Below are positions 1 through 6,300 of a DNA stretch of 9,530 nt, piece by piece. The translations under genes were made by a program, and so were the position numbers. The DNA is taken from positions 1 through 9,530 of the forward strand of contig JAGLWO010000575.1 of NCBI GenBank assembly GCA_023133395.1. Reading direction: 5' to 3'. Every line of letters begins with the position of its first letter. Within the stretch, counting starts at the first letter, position 1. The DNA is from Candidatus Cloacimonadota bacterium (GTDB lineage: Bacteria; Cloacimonadota; Cloacimonadia; Cloacimonadales; TCS61). Under the pieces are notes generated by a model that saw only the letters and a list, made by a program, of their open reading frames with translations, had not been told where the DNA came from and did no database searches.

Positions 1-912
1 CTCCTGACTCTCCCCCATTTTGCCTACTTGCGAGTGAGTGATGGGTGTAACAACCATTGCAGTTACTGTGTTATACCCTCTATCCGAGGAAATCTGCAAA
101 GTGTTACCATTGAAGACCTTGTAACAGAAGCTAAATCACTTGCAGAGAGAGGTGTAAAAGAATTGATAATCACAGCTCAAGATACTACTCAATATGGCAT
201 AGATATTTATGGAAAACCAAAACTCTATGAACTTCTTACCGAGCTTCATAAAATAGAAAAAATAAAGTGGATACGACTCTTATATCTTCATCCTGCAAAT
301 ATAACTACAAAACTCATCGATACTATAGCAAAGCTTCCAAAAGTATGTAAATATTTTGAAATTCCCATCCAGCATATAAATGACGCTATCCTGCAAAGTA
401 TGAACCGTAAAATTACGAAGAAAAAAATCATCTCAATTATAAATGAAATAAGAGATAAAATTCCCCAGGCTATCATCCGCACGACATTGATAGTGGGTTA
501 TCCGGGAGAAACAGAAGAAAAATTTCGGGAACTTAAAGATTTCATTCAGCAAACAAAATTTGAAAGACTCGGCGTTTTCACTTATTCACGTGAAGAAGAT
601 ACTCCAGCCTATAATATGAAAGAACAAGTTCCCGAAAAAATTGCAGAAACAAGAAAGGATAAGTTAATGTCAATTCAGCAAAGTATTTCAGAGAAGTTTC
701 TTGCCAATCAAATTGGCAAAAAAATAAAAGTAATTATTGACCGAATTGGTGATGACAAAGAATTTCCACTTGAAGGAAGAAGTTATTTCGATGCACCTGA
801 AATCGATGGAACCGTTTTTATAGAAGAAGAAAATGCTGAAGTCGGTGATATCTTGGAAGTTGAAATAACCGATTCCTGGGAATATGATCTGGTGGGAAAA
901 ATAGTGAATTAG
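1..912 (+). CDS. rimO: Ribosomal protein S12 methylthiotransferase RimO, 5'-truncated by the window edge
   Basis: This radical-SAM enzyme adds a methylthio group to the conserved aspartate of ribosomal protein S12. The frame is open from base 1, so an apparent TTG start at 28 is only internal; 303 residues are visible and roughly the first 130 (the N-terminal methylthiotransferase domain holding the other cluster) lie outside the window. Seen: the radical-SAM CxxxCxxC motif (Cys at visible residues 16, 20 and 23, within DGCNNHCSYC), then IPSIRG, the PIQH segment, a VGYPGET motif, GVFTYSREEDTPA, and a C-terminal TRAM-like domain (about the last 60 residues) containing GRSYFDAPEIDG and a YDLVGKIV ending. 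The family sister MiaB modifies tRNA; the GRSYFDAPEIDG and YDLVG signatures and the PIQH context favour RimO. It ends with TAG, 110 nt before trpS. Nothing is broken in the visible part. Confidence 0.93.
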   Translation, partial: LLTLPHFAYLRVSDGCNNHCSYCVIPSIRGNLQSVTIEDLVTEAKSLAERGVKELIITAQDTTQYGIDIYGKPKLYELLTELHKIEKIKWIRLLYLHPANITTKLIDTIAKLPKVCKYFEIPIQHINDAILQSMNRKITKKKIISIINEIRDKIPQAIIRTTLIVGYPGETEEKFRELKDFIQQTKFERLGVFTYSREEDTPAYNMKEQVPEKIAETRKDKLMSIQQSISEKFLANQIGKKIKVIIDRIGDDKEFPLEGRSYFDAPEIDGTVFIEEENAEVGDILEVEITDSWEYDLVGKIVN

Positions 913-935
913 TGGAACTGGTGAAACTGGTGAAT

Positions 936-964
936 TTGTGCTTCCTTTCAACGTCAGTTATGAT
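936..964 (+). promoter_or_regulatory. Possible sigma70-type promoter for trpS
   Basis: TTGTGC (936-941) and TATGAT (959-964) are separated by 17 bp. The -10 matches the consensus at 5 of 6 positions but the -35 at only 3 of 6. Transcription would start near 971, at the first base of the repeated TGATAAGGGAGAAC element. The sequence is AT-rich, so chance matches are likely; trpS could equally be read through from rimO. Confidence 0.28.
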
Positions 965-970
965 TCGCCC

Positions 971-997
971 TGATAAGGGAGAACAGCAAGAGGGTTT
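971..997 (+). repeat. Intergenic repeat element, copy 1 (TGATAAGGGAGAAC...AAGAGGGTTT)
   Basis: Bases 971-984 (TGATAAGGGAGAAC) and 988-997 (AAGAGGGTTT) are identical to 2151-2164 and 2167-2176 in the next intergenic gap, with a 3-base spacer here and a 2-base spacer there. The bases just before it allow a small CCCT/AGGG hairpin. Both copies sit upstream of a start codon on the same strand. Function unknown; it could be a dispersed repeat remnant or a shared leader element. Confidence 0.55.
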
Positions 998-1013
998 GGA
1001 AGTTTGATAAAAC

Positions 1014-1018
1014 GGAGG
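1014..1018 (+). promoter_or_regulatory. Ribosome binding site of trpS
   Basis: GGAGG ends 4 nt before the ATG at 1023. The strong match fixes this ATG as the start. Confidence 0.8.
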
Positions 1019-1022
1019 ATAA

Positions 1023-2021
1023 ATGAAGAGAAAGATCGCTTGTACTGGAATTAAACCAACAGGTACTCCCCATATCGGAAATTATTTTGGTGCAATAAAA
1101 CCTGCACTTGAGCTTGTTAAGGATTACGATGCCCGTTATTTTATTGCAGATTATCATGCTTTAAATGCCATCAAAGACCCGAAACAACTTAGAGAAGCTA
1201 CTTATGAAGTTGCTGCCACCTGGCTGGCTTGCGGACTTGACCCGGAAAAAGCTTTGGTGTACAGGCAGTCACAGGTTCCCGAAACTTTTGATCTTTCGAC
1301 TATACTCCTTGCTTTTACTCCCAAAGGTCTGATGAATCGCGCTCATGCTTACAAAGCAATGGTTCAGGAAAACCTGGAAATGAAAAGAGACCCGGATGAC
1401 GGTGTGAATATGGGACTTTTTACATACCCGGTTCTTATGGCAGCAGATGTAATTCTGTTCGATACTGATGTTGTCCCTGTAGGACAGGACCAGGCACAGC
1501 ACCTGGAAATGGCTGCAGATATTGCTCAATCTGTAAATCGTAATTATGGAAAGGAAGTACTAACAGTTCCTCAACCTCTTATCCAGGAATCCACGAAAAC
1601 TGTTACCGGGCTCGATGGTAGGAAAATGAGTAAAAGCTATAACAACACCATTCCTCTTTTCATGGAACCCAAAAAACTACGTAAGCTCCTGATGAAGATC
1701 GTAACCAACTCACAGACAGTAGAGGAACCAAAAGACCCTGATACTTGTAATATCTTCGCTATTTATAAACTTTTTGCCACTGAAGAGCAACAAACAGAGA
1801 TGCGTAAGAAATACCGTGCAGGTGGTATGGGCTGGGGTTATGCCAAGCAGACTCTATTTGAATTGATGAACGAATATATCACTCCACTGCGGGAGAAGTA
1901 TAATAAGATAATTGCTGATAAAGAATGCATTGATAAAATTCTAAGTGAAGGCTCTAAAAGAGCACGTGAAATCGCAACTTTAAAGATGGCAAAATTGAAG
2001 AAAGAACTCGGATACAGTTAA
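1023..2021 (+). CDS. trpS: Tryptophanyl-tRNA synthetase
   Basis: Class I aminoacyl-tRNA synthetase that charges tRNA-Trp with tryptophan in the cytoplasm. At 332 residues it has the usual bacterial length. The HIGH-type ATP-binding motif appears as PHIGNY (residues 16-21) after the TGIKPTGTPH lead-in that is typical of TrpRS. The second class I motif is an exact KMSKS at residues 201-205, within GLDGRKMSKSYNN. Between them are the tryptophan-pocket segments NMGLFTYPVLMAAD and VGQDQAQH, also characteristic of the family. The C-terminal part is the helical anticodon-binding region. The ATG is preceded by GGAGG at 4 nt spacing. It lies 110 nt after rimO and 275 nt before secG, in the same orientation. 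The leader is only about 110 nt, and I see no T-box or trp attenuator in it. No sign of damage or transfer. Confidence 0.97.
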   Translation: MKRKIACTGIKPTGTPHIGNYFGAIKPALELVKDYDARYFIADYHALNAIKDPKQLREATYEVAATWLACGLDPEKALVYRQSQVPETFDLSTILLAFTPKGLMNRAHAYKAMVQENLEMKRDPDDGVNMGLFTYPVLMAADVILFDTDVVPVGQDQAQHLEMAADIAQSVNRNYGKEVLTVPQPLIQESTKTVTGLDGRKMSKSYNNTIPLFMEPKKLRKLLMKIVTNSQTVEEPKDPDTCNIFAIYKLFATEEQQTEMRKKYRAGGMGWGYAKQTLFELMNEYITPLREKYNKIIADKECIDKILSEGSKRAREIATLKMAKLKKELGYS

Positions 2022-2103
2022 TTGCACGAGTTATACAAACAAACGAATTGTCATTCTGCCTACCAAGCTGAAGTTGCACGTAGGTTGGAGGACATCTTTA
2101 TGA

Positions 2104-2139
2104 ATTTATACCTAAGAATCTATTTTTAGATTTATACCT
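2104..2139 (+). repeat. Short direct repeat ATTTATACCT flanking a small hairpin
   Basis: ATTTATACCT occurs at 2104-2113 and 2130-2139. Between them AATCTA (2117-2122) and TAGATT (2127-2132) can pair around TTTT. It is AT-rich and may be chance. The rest of this 275-nt gap after trpS holds a weak CCTAC/GTAGG inverted repeat (2059-2063 with 2080-2084), the second intergenic repeat copy, and the secG promoter. Confidence 0.3.
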
Positions 2140-2150
2140 TTTGCTCTCCT

Positions 2151-2176
2151 TGATAAGGGAGAACTTAAGAGGGTTT
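2151..2176 (+). repeat. Intergenic repeat element, copy 2 (TGATAAGGGAGAAC...AAGAGGGTTT)
   Basis: Second copy of the element at 971-997: 14 identical bases, a spacer, then 10 identical bases. Here the preceding TCTCCTT can fold back on AAGGGAGA with one bulged G, giving a short hairpin. It lies about 120 nt upstream of secG. Confidence 0.55.
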
Positions 2177-2194
2177 TATAACCTCCATAAATCG

Positions 2195-2236
2195 AAAAAT
2201 GGAAAAGAGAATTTGTGAATAAGAGTCTCCATTTTT
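2195..2236. repeat. 9-bp inverted repeat upstream of secG
   Basis: AAAAATGGA (2195-2203) is the exact reverse complement of TCCATTTTT (2228-2236), with 24 nt between. It sits just before the TTGACA at 2241. It might act as a weak terminator for upstream transcription or as a protein site, but the long loop and AT-rich arms make both uncertain. Confidence 0.35.
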
Positions 2237-2240
2237 AATA

Positions 2241-2269
2241 TTGACACCAAAATCAGCATAAAATAAAAG
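2241..2269 (+). promoter_or_regulatory. Probable sigma70-type promoter for secG and tRNA-Leu
   Basis: A perfect -35 TTGACA (2241-2246) is followed after 17 bp by TAAAAG (2264-2269), a 4-of-6 match to the -10 consensus. It would start transcription about 20 nt before the secG ribosome binding site. With no gap between secG and the tRNA, this promoter would serve both. Confidence 0.45.
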
Positions 2270-2286
2270 TGTTTTGCACGAAATAT

Positions 2287-2293
2287 AGGAGAG
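2287..2293 (+). promoter_or_regulatory. Ribosome binding site of secG
   Basis: AGGAGAG ends 3 nt before the ATG at 2297, with the AGGAG core ending 5 nt before it. This supports the chosen start. Confidence 0.7.
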
Positions 2294-2296
2294 AAA

Positions 2297-2650
2297 ATGT
2301 TTGTTTTTTTAATGGTTTTACATGTAATTATCTCAGTAGCTTTGATAATGGTCATACTTGCCCAATCCAGTAAGGGTGGTGCTCTCGATGGTCTGGTTGG
2401 TGGAGCAGCTTCCAGTGTTCTCGGTGGACAGGGAGCTTCCAAATTCCTGAAAAATACTACCCAGATTTTGGCTGTTCTTTTTGTGCTTAACTGCATCCTG
2501 CTGGCGTTCCAGTTGAAAGCCCGTAAAGCACCAACCAGCAAAGCTGTGGAAATGATGAAAGAAGAAGCAGTAGAACAGCAGGATTTCGATGAAGAACTTC
2601 CGGCTTTGCCTAGTTCAGACGAACCGTTAGGTGAGCCTGAAACAGAATAA
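2297..2650 (+). CDS. secG: Preprotein translocase subunit SecG
   Basis: Small membrane subunit of the SecYEG channel, which stimulates SecA-driven protein export across the inner membrane. The 117-residue product has the family layout: a first membrane helix (about residues 3-22), the conserved AQSSKGGAL loop with a Gly/Ala-rich stretch (GGAASSVLGGQGASKFLKNTT, in the middle of the protein), and a second membrane helix (about 55-72). It ends in a highly acidic Glu/Asp/Pro tail of about 35 residues, a low-conservation extension also seen in other SecG proteins. A good Shine-Dalgarno site supports the ATG. The stop codon is 2 nt from the tRNA-Leu gene, and secG next to a tRNA-Leu gene is also the arrangement in Escherichia coli (secG-leuU). 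An overlapping minus-strand frame is a shadow. Confidence 0.94.
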   Translation: MFVFLMVLHVIISVALIMVILAQSSKGGALDGLVGGAASSVLGGQGASKFLKNTTQILAVLFVLNCILLAFQLKARKAPTSKAVEMMKEEAVEQQDFDEELPALPSSDEPLGEPETE

Positions 2651-2652
2651 AC

Positions 2653-2741
2653 GCAGAAGTGGTGGAATTGGCAGACACGCAAGACTAAGGATCTTGTGCC
2701 CTCTTTTGGGTGTGCGGGTTCAAATCCCGCCTTCTGCACCA
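2653..2741 (+). tRNA. tRNA-Leu with AAG anticodon, CCA encoded
   Basis: A complete cloverleaf can be drawn. Acceptor GCAGAAG (2653-2659) pairs with CTTCTGC (2731-2737), followed by discriminator A and an encoded CCA. The D-arm has GAATTGGCAGA. The anticodon stem is CAAGA (2680-2684) with TCTTG (2692-2696) around the loop CTAAGGA, giving anticodon AAG at 2687-2689. A long class II variable arm (2697-2713) is typical of tRNA-Leu. The T-arm GCGGG/CCCGC (2714-2718, 2726-2730) encloses TTCAAAT. Its layout aligns without gaps through the anticodon arm to E. coli leuU (anticodon GAG), as I recall that sequence. AAG reads CUU directly and would read CUC if A34 is deaminated to inosine. Confidence 0.95.
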
Positions 2742-2750
2742 AAGTTTTTT

Positions 2751-2781
2751 ACCCCGCTCAGATGAGTGGGGTTATTTTTTT
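2751..2781 (+). terminator. Rho-independent terminator of the secG-tRNA-Leu unit
   Basis: ACCCCGCTC (2751-2759) and GAGTGGGGT (2764-2772) form a 9-bp stem with one G-T wobble and an AGAT loop. It is followed by TA and a run of seven T (2775-2781). It lies 9 nt after the tRNA CCA end. A T-run before the stem (2745-2750) does not form the matching A-tract needed for a strong bidirectional signal. Confidence 0.9.
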
Positions 2782-2788
2782 GGCTCAA

Positions 2789-2852
2789 TGCTGGTTCAGA
2801 TTTGTAATCTGAACCAAAATGTTTAGGTTCAATTTTCAAAATTGAACCAGCA
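2789..2852. repeat. Paired palindromic element with interchangeable arms
   Basis: Hairpin A: TGGTTCAGATT (2792-2802) with AATCTGAACCA (2806-2816) around a 3-base loop. Hairpin B: GGTTCAATTTT (2826-2836) with AAAATTGAACC (2838-2848) around a single central base. The arms share GGTTCA/TGAACC, so they can re-pair: TGCTGGTTCA (2789-2798) is the exact complement of TGAACCAGCA (2843-2852), and TGAACC (2810-2815) complements GGTTCA (2826-2831) inside it. There is no T-tract, so this is not an ordinary terminator. It resembles a small dispersed palindromic unit (REP- or MITE-like), but copy number cannot be judged here. Confidence 0.7.
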
Positions 2853-2891
2853 AACTCTTTTAAAAATTCTGAACAGCTCGGAGAGCCTTCC

Positions 2892-3074
2892 CTACCATTT
2901 CCCTTTTCTCTTTATGAATTCATTCGAATCAGAGCCTTTAGACCTGATCGTTTCTGTGCTTGCTATTACATGATAGAATTTCTTTACGTCTCCAATTGGA
3001 GCACTCCAACTTTCTCCAGCAAATGAACCTGAGGTATCTTCTACAAAACCAGTGTAGGGATGCATAAAAAACAT
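2892..3074 (-). pseudogene. Doubtful 60-codon minus-strand ORF, possibly the remnant C-terminus of a secreted protein
   Basis: I do not recognise the family. The frame encodes 60 residues from an ATG at 3074 and stays open upstream without a start for another 10 codons to a TGA. No Shine-Dalgarno site precedes the ATG or the second Met (residue 4). The composition looks protein-like rather than random: SGSFAGESWSAPIGD is followed by KKFYHVIASTE, which to my eye resembles the last strands of the fibronectin III-like domains that end many secreted proteins. That, plus the missing translation signals, suggests a leftover 3' end of a larger gene. It could also be a chance frame or a genuine small protein. 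Its neighbours on both sides are on the other strand. Confidence 0.25.
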
Positions 3075-3164
3075 TTTAGATTTGACATTATTTAATAATT
3101 TTTTTCAACTTGTTCATTGGAAGAAATGATAGTTATTTTTTTTAATATCGAAATGTAGAGTCAA

Positions 3165-3191
3165 TTGACAATAAACTTTCGAAAGTATGGT
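3165..3191 (+). promoter_or_regulatory. Possible promoter with an embedded palindrome, for the M6 protease gene
   Basis: TTGACA (3165-3170) is a perfect -35. TATGGT (3186-3191) is a 4-of-6 -10 at a short 15-bp spacing. The spacer holds ACTTTCGAAAGT (3175-3186), an exact 12-bp palindrome that would overlap bound RNA polymerase and so would suit an operator. The weak -10 keeps this tentative. The other TTGACA at 3082 has no good -10. Confidence 0.3.
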
Positions 3192-3288
3192 TATGAAAAA
3201 CATGTAGAACTGAGAAAAATCTTAGGTTGGATGTGCATTTTTTTAAAGAAAAAATATCAAAGAAATTTTTATGTAAAAAAAACTTAAA

Positions 3289-3294
3289 AAGGAG
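3289..3294 (+). promoter_or_regulatory. Ribosome binding site of the giant M6 protease gene
   Basis: AAGGAG ends 9 nt before the ATG at 3304. Together with the signal peptide that starts directly at this ATG, it fixes the start codon. Confidence 0.8.
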
Positions 3295-3303
3295 TTTATT
3301 ATT

Positions 3304-6300
3304 ATGAAAAAATTTGTTTTATTTATTTTTTTTATCAGTCTTGTCTTTTTTACTATAAATGTTGATGCTGCTTATCTTAAGAACATTCCTCAAGAAATAA
3401 ATCAACCTGATGGAACAATTATCAACTGTTTTGCAAGCGGCGATGAATTTCATAACTGGGTTCATGATGAAAATGATTTTACAATTATTCAAAATCCTGA
3501 AACAGGATTGTATGTTTATGCAATTATAGTTAATGGTAAATTAGTTGCTTCCTCGTATCGGGTTGGAACTGTTGATCCTAAACAAGTAGGAATTAAACCT
3601 GGATTGAATATCACTCCGGAAGAATGGAAGAAAAAACGAGAAGCTTATTTTAATTTAACTGAAAATGCAAGAAATACCAGGATGCCTTCAACAGGTACTG
3701 TTAATAATCTTTGCGTTTTTATCCGTTTTAGTGACCAAACAGAGTTTCCCGGTTCATATTCTTCATACTCTGATGACTTTAATGCAAGTACCGGTAATTC
3801 ATTGGCAAATTATTATGATGAAGTTTCAAACGAACAATTGGATGTTAATTCATATCTTTATCCGAATCCATCAGGTGATGTAATTGTATCTTACCAGGAT
3901 TCACATTCCAGAAATTACTTTTGTCCCTACAATGCAGTGACAAATCCCATTGGTTATGAGAATAGTGACCAAAGAGCTGCCAGAGAATGGCAATTAATTA
4001 GGGATGCAATTACAGCTGTGAATCCACAAATACCAAGTGGTATAGATTTTGACGCAGATGATGATGGCGAAATGGATAATGCTGTTTTTATTATACGAGG
4101 AGCTCCTACTGCATGGAATACTCTTCTTTGGCCACATAAATGGAGTATTGGCTCAGCTCCCTATCCGGTAGTTAATGGAGCAACACTTGTCGTTTATAAC
4201 TTTCAAATAGAAACTATGTTTCAGGTTGGTGTTCTATGTCATGAGATGTTCCATTCTATCGGAGCACCTGATTTATATCATTATACTTCCAATGGTATTG
4301 CTCCTGTCGGTCCCTGGGATTTAATGGAAACAACTTCAAATCCTCCACAACATATGCTCACATTTATGAAATGGAAATATGGTCAATGGTTTAGTACTCT
4401 TACAGTAATTTCAAGTCCTGGCACATATACGCTTTCACCTGTTTCAACCAGTCAGTATAGCTGCTATAAAATAGCTTCACCATATTCTGCTGATGAATAT
4501 TTTATGGTTGAATACCGTAGGGATGAAGGTACATTTGAGTCTAGTATTCCGGGCTCAGGACTTATTGTATATAGAATCGATACAACAGCGGGAGATGGAA
4601 ATGCCAGCGGACCTCCCGATGAAGTTTATGTTTATCGTCCGGGTGGAACTACTGTTATAAACGGTAACGTAAACCATGCTAATTTTTCACAGGATGTAGG
4701 AAGAACAGCAATCCACGAATTCTCAGACCCCACGCCTTTTCTACAGGATGGAAGTGCAGGTGGTTTGATCCTTTATGATATCGGAAGTTCCGGAAGCTCC
4801 ATTTTGTTTACTTATGCAACAGATATGCCCTTTTTCTGGGAAGGTGATGTATCATCAAACTGGAATACTTCATCTAATTGGGTTAATAATGCTATTCCTT
4901 CACTTTCAGACAATGTAATTATACCTTCAGGAACTACTTATTCCCCAATTATTGGTAATGGACTAACAGCCTATTGTAAAGACTTAACAATTAAATCTGG
5001 TGCTACTCTAACCCAAACAGGAACAAGTTACTTCTATGTACATGGTGATTTTGATTCAGATTATGGAACATTCACTCAATCCGGGTTATCATACTTATAT
5101 TTTGATGGCAGTTCAGATACCCATTGGGATGACGATAATGAGGATGATATATACACTTATGTTCGAGTAAATAAGAACAATAGTACAGCATTATTGACAA
5201 TGTGGCAGGATATGACCGTAGAAAATAATTTTGAAGTACGGGAAGGAGAATTCCAGATAAATGCTAGTTGGACACTTACTGTTAATAGTACAGCATCCAA
5301 TGCATTTGAAATCGAGGATGGAGGTACACTTACATTATCAGGTAATAAAACAATAGACGTTGCTGGTGGTGTGGAATTTGAGGATGGAAGTCGGGAAAAC
5401 ATCACAGGGGGAACGATTAAATGTGGTGGATCATTAAGGATATTAGCAAATGCATCCTACAATATTACTTTTAGTGGTGGTTTACTTGAAATGGATGGTT
5501 CAAGCACTCAATATATCGATGATCAGGATGGCGGTACTTTAGATTTATATAATCTGAAAATCAACAAAAGTAGTGGAACATGCCATATCTATAATGCAGA
5601 TCTTGATGTAAATGGATATCTCACTATTTCAGCAGGTATTCTTGATTCCGACAATTACGACATCTATGTCTGCGGAAACTGGACAAACAATGTTGGTGAT
5701 GCAGGTTTTGTAGAAGGAACTCAAACTGTAATTTTCGACGGAGCAGGTGCTGCTGATATACTCACTAATGAAACATTTTATAATCTTCATTTAGACAAAA
5801 CTTATTCTGCTTATGACGCACTTGAAACAGGTTCCGGTAATGGTAATGGTGTAGATGTAACAGTAACAAATAACTTAAGATTATATGATGGTACTATGGA
5901 ATTAAATAATCCAACGAACTTAACAATAGGTAATATTTTATGGATTTATGATGGAGCTTCATTAAATGCTAATGACTCAGGAACAATAAACATCTCTGTT
6001 GTTGAGGACTGGTTTGATTATAATGCCAGCGAAGGATTCTCTGCCGGTTCTTATTCTGTAGTTACATTCAATGGAACAACACCCGGTGCAATTCAGCAAG
6101 TTAGAGAAAATGAATATTTCAATGACATTGTAATTAATTCCTCATCTTCTTATGTTCGTCCTTCAAGTACTGGTCCTACAATATACTGTAAAAATATGAA
6201 TGTAATTGTTGGGAAATTAAAAGTTGCTTCTTATAAAGTTGTTGTGGATGAAGATATGAATATTTCCAGCACCTTAGAAATGTCCTCTTCTGAAGATAGT

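Larger units (their letters stand above)
2852..3303. other. 450-nt intergenic region before the giant protease gene
   Basis: No confident gene. The left half (2892-3074) carries a short minus-strand open frame described separately. The right half is very AT-rich with poly-A and poly-T runs. It contains two TTGACA boxes (3082-3087 and 3165-3170), of which the second has a tolerable -10, a 12-bp palindrome at 3175-3186, and a ~100-nt untranslated leader that ends in the Shine-Dalgarno site of the protease gene. I see no riboswitch or RNA gene. Confidence 0.6.

Noticed and set aside
28..912. A rimO start codon at 28 (TTG)
   Set aside because: The frame is open to base 1, and the codons before 28 (LLTLPHFAY) match the conserved RimO text upstream of the cluster motif. 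The gene is cut by the window edge.
913..933. Tandem AACTGGTGA x2 just after the rimO stop
   Set aside because: Only two 9-bp units (916-933) with no further copies or structure; too short to mean anything.
1023..1100. T-box or trp attenuator controlling trpS
   Set aside because: The leader between rimO and trpS is about 110 nt, with no specifier stem, no T-box sequence and no terminator/antiterminator pair.
2022..2281. TTGCACG three times (2022, 2074, 2274) between trpS and secG
   Set aside because: Seven bases with no regular spacing and different flanks. Possibly chance; no other support.
2176..2742. 188-codon minus-strand frame across secG and the tRNA
   Set aside because: It is the antisense shadow of secG and a tRNA gene, and both of those have strong independent evidence.
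3665..3883. 72-codon plus-strand frame within the protease
   Set aside because: Out of frame with the M6 coding sequence that covers the same bases, and no ribosome binding site.
5157..5405. Minus-strand frame inside the giant gene
   Set aside because: It lies inside a continuous, clearly coding plus-strand frame. Its Ser/Val/Pro-rich text is what reversed repeat DNA gives.
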